Translations under genes and position numbers: made by a program | Assembly (NCBI GenBank): GCA_026874595.1 | Contig: CM049307.1 | Location: forward strand, 80,330,643 to 80,394,642 | Direction: 5' to 3' | DNA from: Sipunculus nudus | Lineage: Eukaryota > Annelida > Sipuncula > Golfingiida > Sipunculidae | Length of the DNA: 64,000 nt | Notes under the pieces: generated by a model | What the model saw: the letters and a program-made list of their open reading frames with translations, nothing else | Databases searched by the model: none | What the model was told of the DNA's origin: nothing | In this document: one piece after another, positions 25,889 through 38,244 of the stretch | How the letters are laid out: every line of letters starts with the position of its first letter | Position numbering within the stretch: the stretch's first letter is position 1

Positions 25889-26088
25889 AAGTTAATGTCA
25901 TGACGTCATGAACAATCACTTTTACTTCTAGAGCAATTCGACTTTGCAAATTTGTTAGTAATATATTAGAAAAAACTACACAACTAGGTCTTTCAACAGA
26001 ATGACACCAGGCTGACATCAAATTGACTTCATGTGTCGTCATTGCACGGGGCTAGGCAGGCTATTTTGTACATTTCCATGTACCATGT

Positions 26089-29000
26089 TCAAACATCAGA
26101 TTCAGAGTCATCGTTTTCGTCTTGGTCTTTGTCAGAATCTACAAGATCAGATCGGTTAAACGGGTTTTCACAAGACAAAGTCTGACACTGCCCACATGCA
26201 GATGTACAAGGTAAGCTATATACCTGACAGGTGCAGCGTCGTGAGGTACATCCAGCTGTACAATTGCAATGAACGACCTTCAGCAGGCTATCCGGCGCTG
26301 GAGATTTCGCAGTCATAATTGGACGGAATTGGCCATTTTCATATTGCCAACTCCACTGTGTAGCATCATGATCACTCTCTTTACCGAGCTATGTCATTAT
26401 TTGGTAATAACATCTAAGAGAATGGTACGTAGTGGCTAATGGATTAGGGGGGAGCCTTTTTGGGGCCAGAAAAGTTGTGCCAGAAACAACCTTTCTTTTC
26501 AATACACGTTGCCTCAAACCAACCAATTCATCGGATGCTTTTCCTCCAAACAGCAAAATCATGGTTTTATGCCAATTCTATTCAATTTTCTCACAGGTCT
26601 CACCAGGGTTGGTAAAGCAAACTGCACATGATTTCATATCTTCCTCACCCTTAACCAACCTCTGGAAAAGTGGCTTTTTCCCAACACCAAATATTCGCGG
26701 AGTCGTATCACACCCTGTAAAGCTGTGCGCGAATAGCAAGACTTTGAGTTTGTTAATGTTGTACACATGAATAGTGTCCTTGGATTTCTTGTCAGAGCGA
26801 AAGAACAAGCTCTAATTATCTGGATTCATGAAACACAGGAGAAGCCCCAACAAATCTGTGTCCTCTCCAGTAAGAGCGGTGGACCCATACGCAGAAGCTG
26901 CAATGGCAGCTTGAACTATTTCCGTATTAGCGTCGCCCTCACAGTTCACAACATGGCAGCCTTTTTTTCCTCAGCTTGGCACTTATGACATTTATCAGTG
27001 CTTTGTTTCTGGAGTAACACTGACTAATGGTTGCGATTTTTGTTGACGCCTCTCATGGCAACTATCCTTGATGGATGGTACATTATCTTTGTATCCGTCA
27101 AACACCACAGTAGTTTTTCCATAGTTCTTAAGGGTGAAGTCAACATATGAATCAGCGATGGTGCCATAGGTATCGCCTTTAGTCCATGAGACCCGATGAA
27201 TGAGGGATCCACCATCTAAAAAATAATTGTCAGTCTTAGGGATTTCAGTTGTTACAGCTTTGCCAGGATGTCCTTTCGCATATTCCTCAATAGCTCTGGC
27301 CAGTTGCGGTTTCTCTGGCTTTCTGAGGACATACTTTGCCTCAAATAGAGCTGGCGGAAATGGACTTAATTCATATTCAAGTGCACTTTCCAAAGACACA
27401 TCTCCAGCCCCAGAAATCACAATCAGTCTCTGAAACAGCAATGCGGGGTCTATGGACTTGTCTGGTGCTACTTTGACAGCGGATGAGTCACCAAGTGCTT
27501 TTGCTTTGTCCTTCCTTTTAAAAGAGTATGTAAATACCGGTTGCCCCACAAGATTTTCGATCACTTTCTGTCCTACGCTTTGAAAGTCATCAACGTCAAC
27601 AGTTTCATGAGCTACTAAACCTGTAACAATATTGCGCAAAGTACTGTCCTCTGAAAATGGGCTACATGACTCTAGTTTTGCCTTGATCTTTGACAAGTCT
27701 GACTGGTCTCTTTTTATCCTTGCTTCTGACAGGATACGCTGCTCGTCAGTTAAACCGCTGCCTCTTGTCAGACCTCCAGAAGATTTCAGTGACCTCATCA
27801 AAGTCTGCTCAATCACAAGATCTGCCCCTAGTCCAGCCCAAAATTGATCTGTTCTTCGAATTACATGGAATCCCTCCATGAACTTTCTGAATACTTCTGG
27901 GTGTCAAGTTTCAAGGTCTTTCATCTCTTGCAGATATAGATATACTGAGTTCAGATAATTATTATGCCCTGCTGTTGCAAAGATAGGTAAACATTGCCCT
28001 AAAGCCCAGAGGTGTTAACAATGAACTGTAGAGTTCATCACATTCAGTGACAATCCCTGCAAAATCAGCATCTTGGTCCTTCTATTCAGTGACCAACATC
28101 CCATTTAAACACTTCTCAACCAACAGATGGCCCCTGAAACCACGTTGTACAGACTTCCCTGTCATGATATGTTTCACAGCATTATCTCCATAAATCTCTT
28201 CAAAAACGTCTTGGAGACCAGACCCGGCCATGAGGGTCCCAATGGCACCGAGCAAGTTCATTAGAGTTTGAAAGCTACCGAACATTACCACGATTGTTTT
28301 CAATGGGCTGTCCTTTGGTGAGTTGTGGATGATTTCAGTAGCCTTCCAGAAAAGGGGTTGATCAAACGTAATGACGGGTGGAACATTGTGCCTGTGCGCA
28401 AGACTGCTGATGAAGGTAAGAGTGGACAAGATACAGGTTGGGTTCCCTGGATACATGTCAATCATGGGCAAGTAGTTAATAGAAGACTTGCCGGGGTGTT
28501 CCCGACCGCTGTGGATAACATGCATCATTCCTTCCAGTTGGGGACTGGTTTACGGAAACGGAGAGAGCTCCCAAAGGATGTCGACGGACGGTTCTGAGCC
28601 ACAAAACTGTGGAAGAGATTGAAAGATTACATTGCGACGCGCGTAGTTCGAAAAGCGGTAATCTCTAATATCAATCCTTGCCATTTCTGTGACCTTCAGA
28701 ACCGATGAACTTCTTCTAGGTATTACATGCGTGGTTTTCACTCCTGGCGTGGTGGCAGCAATCATACCCTTGCCTTGAAAGGTCCCTTTCCCATCGATGG
28801 TTAAGATATTGTGGTTAACGGTGTCTGCTGCAAACACAAACATATCCAGTATCGGTCCTAATACATCATTCGAAACCACATCTGCAGCATTCTTCTGAAA
28901 CCTTTGCACCTCAGAACATGAGGAACAAAACCCCATGGTCGACAGATTGTCCACAAGAATTCTAGACTTGTACAGGTAGAGCAACTGTGACGCCAGCCCA

Positions 29001-30141
29001 AATTGTAGTAGGGCTATTACAGCACGTGGACGAGCAGCCTGTATAATTGATTATTGACCAATGGATGCTACTTTCTGATGCTTGGCAGTCCCAACAATGA
29101 TCAGGTCTAACAATGAACGAAGGGACATCGAAGAAAGTCAAAGGCGGGACTCAAACTAGGACTTGTTGACGGAGGATACTGATAAGTAACCGACGGAACA
29201 GTGGTCTTGATTTCACTTTTGATTAACCTAGCAGCAGCATCAATGATGGCATGTTTCTGACTATCTTCATCTCCACAACGAGCAGTTCTAAAATATTCGC
29301 GAAGTATTTTCGATGTATTTTCTCGCATAGTCACTATATCATGGAGCCCTTCACCCTCAGCTATAAAAATTGAGTCGTCATAGCGCTCTTTCAGTTTTTC
29401 TTTAAAGTATTGATTCCCATATGGGACAGAGTCATCCTCTAGTAAATAGCCTTTCATTTTACTCACCAGATCTGAAATCGTCAACTGTTCTTCATCATTC
29501 ATTTCTAAATATTCACATGCTTTCAAAAAAGCCTGCTGGTGGTCCTCATTTTTGGGTCGACCCAGTCTCTTTCTTTTTATCTCAGATTGTCTGAATTGCT
29601 CAGGAATGTCCCGTCCTGTTCGAAAGTTTGTACTACATTGATTGTGATTGATACAATCTGCAGCATGAAGATCTTCACCGAAATACTGAATTCGGCCACG
29701 AACAGTAAATGCCCAATCATCTCCACGTTCTTCACAATGTCTTAGTACAGTCTGAGGGAAAGAACTAGTTTTCACTTCACTTACAAGCTCATCACGACCG
29801 TGGTTACTCCTCACGATGTCCTGTCCACAGAACAAGCAGTCTGTTTTATTATTATAGGGACCCAAGCTTACACGTGCACTCCTCTTCTTTATTGGTTAAT
29901 GTGATGGACCAGGGATTAAGTCTCGTTTAACGGCTTTCGAATCCGTCCAATGCTTCCGACATTTCTTATGGACTCTTTGACCAGCTTTTGCAACAACATC
30001 CCTCTGGCCACGCATCCGACTGTATTTATTGATTGTATCAGCACCTTTCTCAAAAAGAGTGCTGATCTCTCTGTCATCTTCATTACCTAATTCTTCTTTA
30101 CAGATTGGACAGACTTCTGCTTCAGGATCACTTAAACTCAT
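26089..30141 (-). pseudogene. Transposon protein with zinc segments, PIN/XPG-like nuclease and CXC cluster (broken)
   Basis: Read on the minus strand from 30141. First comes 'VCPICKEEL' with a downstream 'VHKKCRKHW', then a second 'DCLFCGQDI' with 'HNQC', giving two C-x2-C...H/C zinc-binding segments. Next are blocks conserved in this family: 'QAARPRAVIALLQFGL' (near 29020), 'TVNHNILTIDGKGTF' (near 28800) and 'FGSFQTLMNLLGAIGTLMAG' (near 28255). These are followed by 'FWAGLGADLVIEQTLMRSLK' (near 27810) and 'VFDGYKDN' (near 27090). Then come acidic nuclease-like motifs, 'ALTGEDTDLL' (near 26860) and 'GCDTTPRIFGVGKKPLFQRL' (26650-26710), which resemble the GCD-x-I-x-GIG region of FEN1/XPG enzymes. 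Last is a CXC cluster, 'CNCTAGCTSRRCTC...CTSACGQC' (26158-26270). In-frame stops occur near 29898, 29052, 26812, 26576 and 26385, and the reading frame shifts near 29130, 28548, 28080 and 27000. There are no introns. Confidence 0.8.
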
Positions 30142-30725
30142 GCTTAGGCTCGTATGAATAAAAACCCAAAAATTCTTTATACTCTTATTTGGGCTTAGAC
30201 TCCCATCTCTTCAAATTTAAAGTTCATGTAATTTATGAAAAATCTGCATTCTGTAGACATGTGCTTTAGGCCACAGGACATCAAGTTGAACAAATAACTC
30301 ATTTTATGAGTATTACACTTTATTGCATGACAGTTTGGTATATACCTGGTGTTTCCTTTCATTATGTTTTCATGCATATGGCTACAAGTCTAATGTCATT
30401 TTTCTGCAGATCAAGACACTTGCAAGCATGGCTTCAACTAATTTTTCGTTTATTTTAGTTAAAAATCTGTGATGGCAGCACTAAAATAATAAAATGTATT
30501 AGGTGCTAAGTAAACAAAAATTTGGCTTACCATTGATAATGAAAGTCTGGCCTTCTGCACTTTCATGAATTTAAAAGACCATGCCTATTTCTTAAAGTTA
30601 ATACTACCTTTCATAATTAATTGCATCCAGCATCTCCACAGAACATTAAAGAGACAGAAATTACATTAAATTAGCAAGTTATTTTGAAATTAGAGAGCTG
30701 AATTCAAATAAGCTTATAAAAATGT

Positions 30726-30825
30726 CTGTATGACGTAACCATGACGTCATGTCAGATAAAATTTGTAACAAATAAAGCGCTGTGACAAATTTTACCTGTC
30801 ATGACGTCATGGTGATGTTATACAG
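30726..30825. repeat. Subterminal imperfect palindrome of the Academ-like element
   Basis: Arms of about 41 bp (30726-30766 and 30785-30825) start and end 'ctgtat.../...atacag'. Both contain 'ccatgacgtcatg' and an 'aaaatttgt' inner end. The spacer is about 18 bp. It lies just inside and partly overlapping the right TIR. Confidence 0.85.
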
Positions 30826-31110
30826 AACTTTCTATTAAGCTTATTTGATTCATTGGTATCATGATTTTATTTGTTTGTAATACATTTATGCTGTTAAAAT
30901 GAAGCATAAAAGAGTTGTTGGCAATTGAAATTCAGGTCGACCGCCATCTTGAAATTATGTGATCTTACCCCTTTTCCGGGCTCCGATTTCGGGAGACTTT
31001 TTTTCGGGAGATGCGGAAGACCTACATAACTATTTAAAGCAAAAGAAAACTTTTGTTGCAATTTTTTTAGGGTCAGGAGATATAATTTCATATATTGACC
31101 TGCCTAAAAT
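30801..31110. repeat. Right terminal inverted repeat of the Academ-like element
   Basis: Inverse of 25571-25888; see that entry for the landmarks. It contains TGACGTCA at 30802-30809. A further copy lies just inside at 30742-30749. Confidence 0.85.
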
Positions 31111-31329
31111 ACGACCTCCACCTAAAATGTATGTGCATACTTCATAGCGTGTGATACAAAATGGTAAAACATGAAACAAGTAGAGTATTACAGGCTATGA
31201 AGAAAACCACAAAACTGCAATATAAACGAAACATCGGGATAACAGCAGAAGTAACAGGAGTAGTTTTGATTCAGAGCTCCATTATTAGCCTTGTTTCCCT
31301 AGAAGTATGAAATACAAAACATGTTGTTA

Positions 31330-32215
31330 AAAATTATTCATAACAAATGCACCGCAAACGTGCATAATATGCCAATTGTGTATTTAGCCACCTCTGACCT
31401 CATTACAAATGAGTTTTGATGAGTATATAATTCAGGTGAAAAACTCGTTTGGTAAATATGTTTTTGGAGTTTCATGAAAATCCATCTTATTCCTCGTAAG
31501 TTGTAGCGGCGACACCACAAAGTAGCCTTGTGACCTCTGATCTTATTATATATGCGGGTGTTTTGCCAATAATCGAACTTGGGTGGGTAAATATATTGGT
31601 AAGAATTTATGGTGATTTCGTGAAAATCACTCTAAAGCCCTGTTCAGTTATCGGGACGACACTAAAAGTTAACTGACAGAAACGGACAGACTCTTTGAGA
31701 AATAGTATTACGTTTGAAATGTAAATTTTTTGTATAAAAATCAATTAAAAATCCAAAAATCATTCAGGTATGACCTAATCCTAACCAGACCCAAAAGATG
31801 ACCCTACCACCACAATAAGAAGTAGATCTGAGTCGATTGAGAAATGTTCAAATTTTGCATTAAAAAATCAGAAAAAAAATTAAAAAATCATTCAAGTGAA
31901 CCAAAACCTAATCAGCTCTGATTTTTTTTAAGAAGATCAGGGTAAAACTTTTTGAGATATCGGGTTGCATATGTAATGTCTAAATTTTGCATAAAAATAC
32001 ATAAAAAATAAGAAATCATTCAAACGTAACCAAAACCTAACCAGCTTCGGACACCCAAAAGATACACCTGCTTCTACAATTCGAAGTAAATCTGAGTAAC
32101 ACTTTTTGAGATATCGCCCCGCATAAAATTGATAACGGACAGACAGACGGACAGATGGCACGACGGACGGCACGAGGAATGGAGCTGATCACTTTATCTC
32201 CCGCTCAAAGGAGTC
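31330..32215. repeat. Dispersed repeat with internal tandem units
   Basis: The left part ('gcaccgcaaacgtgcataatatgcc...cctctgacctcat') matches the repeat at 63566-63700. From about 31740, three diverged units of about 120-130 bp share 'aaaatcattcaggtatgacctaatcctaacc'-like sequence and 'tttttgagatatcg'. The right end carries 'gacagacagacggacagatgg', the kind of GAC-rich terminus seen on other repeats here. It is non-coding. Confidence 0.6.
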
Positions 32216-32581
32216 TGATGATAACTTATTTTCGATGACATTATGTCAAGTCATGTTCAAAGATTCAACCACTTAAAACATCTAAACAAGCCAATTCAAT
32301 AAAGGAACTGACGCATACCATATCCTAATGTTCTCGTTATGAAATGCATCGTTGTTAAATTACTGAGGAAAATATGAGAGAAGCGTTTACTAGATGATGG
32401 GATGTCGTCAAATGTTTAGTGCAAATGAAAAAAGGGTAAGAAAAGTAACCGCTTTAAAAGTGAGGACGGCAAGTTCCCCTGTTCGACCATGAAATAAGTC
32501 CAATATATGTCTGAAATATCTTCCTTTATATTAATTAGACAATTTTAAAGTCTTTGCATTGACATTTTTATTCAAGGAAAC
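32216..32581. other. Upstream region of SLC16-like copy 1
   Basis: AT-rich. A polypyrimidine-like tract ending 'tattcaag' lies five bases before the ATG at 32582, so a 5' UTR intron acceptor is possible. Confidence 0.35.
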
Positions 32582-34899
32582 ATGTCGGTGAACAAAGCTT
32601 TCGACGGGAGAGAAGATATTCGTGTATCAGAATCAATACCCATGTCATTGTGTGACGAAAGAGCGAGTACCTGTGCCAGTCCAATACATTTTGCAATCGG
32701 AAATGCAAGTCCGGACACAGCGAACGAAGAAAATCATGAATATACAGACGCTAATACAACAAATACCAGCCCATATTTTGTATCATCACTACAAGATAAT
32801 ATGAGGACTCCTAGTCATGGGTGCTCTGATCGATTAAATGATGACAGCATAGAAACACGGTATAGCTACCTTGTACTTGTCGTATGCTTTGTCACCTTTG
32901 TTCTATCGGACGGAGTACTGTTCATGTACGGAATCATCTATCAAGACTTAAAGTCAAGTTTCGACACTGACACATCTACTCTAGCCCTGCCGTCTTCAGT
33001 ACAAACTGCTATGTCTTATTTTGGAGGCAAGTCACCTTTAACATTTTAGATAATGTCAAAATAAAAAAGGACAATATACGTTGGGATGATACAAAATATG
33101 CCATTAAAGTAATAGTGTTCACTAGGGCAATTGACCACACGGTGCCCTTATGCTCCCCGATATAATAATTATTATTATAATGAACCCAAATCGCTCCAAC
33201 ACGGAAGGTATTCGATGCCCATGTTTGCGAAAGCTGTTTAGAAGACAATCAGCTGTTTAGAATGATGTCACAAAGTTCGATGACGTAGACATCGCATTGA
33301 CTGACGTCATCAACTGGAATCGCTGTACTGATAAATATATCGCAGTCATTGTGAACTGTCTTGCCATATTTAAAATTAGTTGAGGGCAGGACGTTATCAT
33401 CGATTCGGTAGTCGGGAGTGGCTCCTGCAATCTTTGGCCTAGATTTTTTTTTTTAAATATCCCGAAAAACATGCCGACGTGGGCACTGGTACAGACTTCA
33501 CGTGTTCTGTTTGGGAGAGATCTCCCAAATTATGCAAATTTTATTATTTTCATGTGATTAACATTATAGAGTAATATTGGCGACCTGATTGGCTGCACGG
33601 AACATTTTTTCTCATGATTATTCATTTAATTAATATGCTTATAAAGTCAAGTAAAGTTCATGGTCAGGTAAATTGTTTTACTCACCTACTGCATATGTTT
33701 GGATATCTTTTTAGGAAAGTAAATTACAGCACAAATTATTGTTCATTTTTTTACATACGTCTTTACATATTTTTGCAAATTTCCATGGAGTTGTCCAGTT
33801 TATTCATCTTGTTATAAATTTATTATTTTAGCATTGATCACCAGTCCGCTACTGAAGGTCTTGTCTCTTTGCGTCGCTGGTATGATCGGGGGACTTTTAG
33901 CCGCTGCAGGTTTACTGTGGACTTCATTTGTCATTCACAAGTCTTGCTGTGTTCACTGTAACTTACGGCTTGGTAACAGGTATTTAAATAAATGGTTATG
34001 TACCAAATCAAACATGCTTGCACCCTTGAAATCAAACGTCATTCCCATACTCAAATTTTTAATTTATGCATATACAAAGCGTACACACACTTCAATATGA
34101 CCTTGTTTCATTCGCATTTTAGGTTTTGGATATTCATTACTTGTGCTCTTGGCATCAATAGGCGTTCCAAAATATTTTGACCGACATCGCGCCGTAGCCA
34201 GTGGAATCGCAAACGCAGGGTCAAGTGTAGGCGTGTTTGCGATGGGTCCTCTGACCAGGTATCTTCTGGACAAAAACACATGGCGTGGGTGCATGTTGAT
34301 TCAAGCCGGTATAGTTCTTCAGTGTTGGTGGTTGTCGATGCTGCTCCGACCTGATAAAGAAATATAAGACGAACGTCTAGTCGATAATCTTCAAGAGCCG
34401 CGTGACCAATCAAATATAAAAGGTAACACCCAGACGGAAAATAACCTGTTGGCAGCATTAAAGACCGCCGTGGATTTCAGTCTGTTGAAGGAGCTGTCGT
34501 TTGTCCTCTACATGCTGGCACTTTTTACTACTCAGCTTGGATATCCGCTGGTGTACGTGTTTGCACCTGACTAAGGTACAGGAATGGGATTTACTAAACA
34601 CGAGACCGGATGATTTGTTTCTTGCCTTGGGATTGGCAGTCTAGTAGGACGGATATTGGTCGGATTGATTGGTGATGCACCCTTCCCACAAGGACGACAT
34701 ATTCGGCCACATCGCTTCTGTCTCTTCCTCGCTGGCGTGAATCATATTTTGATACCGTCTTTAAGGAGTCTTTGGTCAAGAATAATTATCCAGAACATTG
34801 TCGATATCTCCTTGATAATGTGAAATTCGGTTACGATAACCTCTACACTGCACGATACGGGCAAAAAGCATTATTTTAATTGGCAAGACAGGACAGAAA

Positions 34900-35190
34900 T
34901 GGTCACCATTAGTCCTAGAATATTATGACACAACATCCAAGGAGGTTCTGGCCAACTTTCTTTGGTCGGAAACTAGTTCGGTCAAAATCACCTTAATTCT
35001 GCAGCGACTGGCAAAAAGTATAATTATGGGCACCAAGGCAGGCAAGGCAAAAAATTTACCTTTGGACCTAGAACTTTCAGATATAACATCTAGAGAGGTC
35101 CTTGGCAATTTTCGTTTGGATCCTGAAATTAGGTCACTGTGTTCTATTTTCTATGAGGTACAGGTAGAAAACCTGATTTTGAGCACCCAG
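34900..35190. repeat. Dispersed repeat unit (family of 22546-24045)
   Basis: Contains two 'gaggt(t/c)ctggccaa(c/t)ttt'-like units and 'cctgaaattaggtcactgtg', shared with the array at 22546-24045 and with 36560-36810. It inserted in the exon 3 to exon 4 interval of copy 1. Confidence 0.5.
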
Positions 35191-36559
35191 GAAGTCACAC
35201 AGGACAAAAAAACATATCTTTCTTAAAGGCCGAGTTCCCGAACCATCCGGTTACAGGAGAGGTCATGTGACTGTGACTGACAGCCAGATCTGAGCTTATC
35301 ATACAGACATCAGCCTAGGCACGTGGCTTACTGCTGACATGTATACATGTGCTGGTTAATTGTGAATGTGTCTGAACAAGTAAATAGTAACGTTATGTCC
35401 CCATCTGGATCTCCATAAGTGTATTATCATTTAAAAAAATGGTATGGGACACTATATAAATATAAACACCGTTTAATCATATAAACCTTTTGAGTAACCT
35501 GAAGAAGATACTAATTAACAGGATTACCAACAGACACCCTCTCACTGAGGCTTCCCTTTGTATATAACATCACAAAGCAGCTGTACCCCTGGTGAGTGTC
35601 GCCTTGCTGGCCCCAGTATCCAAAGGGTAAATTAAGATTAATAGCGGGACTGAAAGATGTATACAAGCTGGAAGGCAGATAACCATGGCAGCATGAAGAA
35701 ATTCTGTGGTTATTGTGTTTGCCATGCATATTTAATTTCCAATGCATTTTGAGTGCTACTAAATTGAATATGTAACAATAACTTAAAATACAACTTCATT
35801 TCAAGCAGACTCACTAAAATCTGTTCAACAAATGTTGCTGTCTGTTACCCTAAGTAAATGAGAAATTCCTAACATTATTGAAGTAACCCAATGTGGTTCA
35901 TGTTTAATGTCCATGACCTGGCAATAAACAAACCCAGAAGTTTTATTCAGCCAAGCCAAAGCTTCACTCAGAAACTTGGTGTACAGGTTCATGTGATTGT
36001 GTAGTGTGTACTCTCATGCTGTTCATCAAGGTGTAATTTCTAACAAAGCTTGATTTACCGGTAAACTGGGCTTATAAAGTTAACATTTTAAAGCCAATAT
36101 CGATTTGTATGGTGCATGAAGTTTCAGCAGAGCTTGTTCTGGTGAGTACCAGTATTTAGAACAGAGACAGACAGTCACTGACTAATGACATGGCAGGCCT
36201 GCTTGTGCACAAAGCCACGGGCTGTTGTTTATATACATCATGGCTGCTAACTGATTGGCTCCTGCCGTGGCTGTGCACCTCCCCCGCTAAATTTGAACTG
36301 GGACTGGCATGGACACTTATAATTCATTTTCCTGCAGACGCCACATAAATTGACCTAGAAATGATAATTTCAGTTACTTGCAGTACTAGGAACATGTCTG
36401 CTAAAATCCAGCTCTGGTAACATCTTCCTTCTCAGCTAATATTCAGATTACAGTCAGAGCCCAAGTGAACAGTTGCAGATATTATGTTAAACTCCATGTT
36501 GCCATACGCCCCCTGGTATTTATAGTGGCACTCGGTCTTTAACGTTAACGGAGATCATT
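35191..36559. other. Intronic DNA of copy 1, nothing recognised
   Basis: No exon or RNA gene recognised. This sequence lies between exon 3 and exon 4 of the pseudogene. Confidence 0.4.
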
Positions 36560-36810
36560 GTAATGTCTCGTTGGACATCCAAATAAAGTCACTGTGACCT
36601 ATATTCTGTACACTATGTCACTGTGAAAGAAAATGATTTTATGTACCCTATCAGTCAGATTGACACACGTTTGATGTAGAACCTTCTAACTTAGCATTTA
36701 AGGACTTCCTTGTAAAATCCTCTTGGAAACCTCAAATTAGGTCGCTGTTACTTATATTCCGAGAAATTTTGGGAAAACATGATTTTGAGCACACTGGAAG
36801 TCTTCCGATT
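36560..36810. repeat. Dispersed repeat unit (family of 22546-24045)
   Basis: 'cttggaaacctcaaattaggtcgctgttac' and 'gattttgagcaca' match the units at 22980-23040 and 35115-35185. Confidence 0.5.
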
Positions 36811-38244
36811 TTCAAGGTTCCTTAACAAATATATTTAACCAAATCATAACATCAATAATTATTACATGCATCAACTGTATGTCAATTCATACAGAATGAG
36901 CGTCATGATCTCTACGTTTTCTGTACGTAGAATCCTACAATACGCATTCAGTTACATGAAAGTAGTCAATTTTTAGCATAAACATTTCTTCTTGTGTATT
37001 CTTTGTTACATTCTGGTGTCCATAGCAGTAAGTCAGAAAATGTCAGACTAATATGAAGAAAAAGTGTTTATCCTAATTCAAACCTAACCATGTCTCTTTT
37101 TGGCATAAACTGAAAAATAAGCGATGATTCCTTTGTTAACGAACTTTAAATCTATTGCATAAAAAACTTGCCTCCAAATGTTAGAAACTGCCTGAGTACC
37201 ACCTAATACCTTTTGCAATTTAAAGGCAACTTGTAAATATAAAATGACGCCAATAAAAGTTTGACAGAATGCACATTCCGGTCGTCATATACAACGACAC
37301 ATGCAGAATTACAGAAATTGTGCTTTGAGCCTAAACCTTACTTCAACTTATTAGGGAAATACTGAGAAAATAAAGAAATTTGAGTTCTATTATCAGTTTA
37401 GTTTTGAAGATTGACTGTAACAATACATTAAGTTTTTGAAAAGAAAATATTAGAATTTAATCAGGTTTTCTGTTTTGAGCAACGTTATAAGCTTATTCTC
37501 TGCCTCTTTTGATTTTATATATATTTGTATTAGAGAATATTAACTGATGTTATATTGGCAATGATGGAACCAATACACGACTAAACTGGGTATTCTGCTG
37601 GATAATGTGCACTTTAACTTAAGTGTTGTGTTTTATTTTACAGGTGGACACATTGATATGCTTCAGGTCGTTATTGTAGAATTGTTTGGACAAGAGAGAG
37701 TCGCTCGTTCTTTCTGCATTTGGTTCTTTGTGTTTGGTGTGGCTTACGTTACTGCGGCGCCTCTTTCTGGTAAGACGTGTCTAAGGCTGAGCAACAGCAT
37801 TGATTTGATAATATACGATACAACAAAATACATGAATTACTGAAGACAAAATACTCTGCATTGTTCAATTCAAGCGTGTCTCCAGATAGACTGACATTTG
37901 GTTGTATTCTCTTCTTCAGTTACGATTAATTTATCGATTTCGTTTATTATTTAACTGCTTGGTATATTGCTTTTTCTTTAAACATTTTTTTATACTGTAG
38001 GCTTATTTCCCATACGTTTGTTTCAGGGTTTATCCGGGATAACCTGAACTCCTACGACCCTGCGTTTTACCTGGCCTGGGGGCAATTTTTCCTATCGTTT
38101 TTAATTACATTCCTCGTTCGATCTCCTGATGGGCCTTCAGAAAAAAAGTTCAGGATGACTGTTTATGAGGATGTGCAGTGTGTTTATCAAAAGAATCTCA
38201 TCATATCCTGTATAGTCACTTGGAAACCCAGAAAAACAATATAA

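Larger units (their letters stand above)
25571..31110 (-). mobile_element. Decayed Academ-like DNA transposon (about 5.5 kb, long TIRs)
   Basis: Two long inverted repeats (25571-25888 and 30801-31110) enclose a single intronless minus-strand coding region (30141-26089). The outermost matching bases are at[a/t]ttaggcaggt. Shared inner landmarks are 'gcaacaaaag', 'tcggagccc', 'aagatggcggtcgac' and 'agttctgtat'. The protein content (zinc-binding segments, PIN/XPG-like nuclease region, C-terminal CXC cluster) fits the Academ superfamily, where one lineage (AcademX) is described as encoding an XPG nuclease. The family assignment is from recollection of conserved blocks, not from a search. The coding region has stops and frameshifts, so this copy cannot be autonomous. 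No clear short target duplication could be read at the flanks. Confidence 0.7.
32582..38244 (+). pseudogene. SLC16-like monocarboxylate transporter pseudogene (copy 1)
   Basis: Five exons correspond one-to-one with the intact gene at 44809-48895. Exon 1 is 32582-33026 and encodes an acidic N-terminus plus helix 1 ('FVLSDGVLFMYGIIYQDLK'). Exon 2 is 33832-33979 and exon 3 about 34123-34800. Exon 4 is 37644-37769 (126 bp, same length as its paralog) and exon 5 is 38027-38244. Exon 1 ends in a GC splice donor (G|gcaagt). Exon 2 is 148 bp against 144 in the paralog, a net +1 shift shortly before 'FTVTYGLV'. Exon 3 retains 'YFDRHRAVASGIANAGSSVG' but has stops at 34366-34368, near 34572 and near 34609. 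Exon 3 has no recognisable donor at the expected place. The roughly 2.8-kb gap before exon 4 contains dispersed repeats. Exons 4 and 5 remain open, so decay is uneven. Confidence 0.85.

Noticed and set aside
26089-26316. Reading the CXC cluster alone as a tesmin/TSO1-type transcription factor
   Set aside because: It continues upstream in frame with transposon protein blocks and sits between the TIRs, so it is the C-terminus of the transposon protein.
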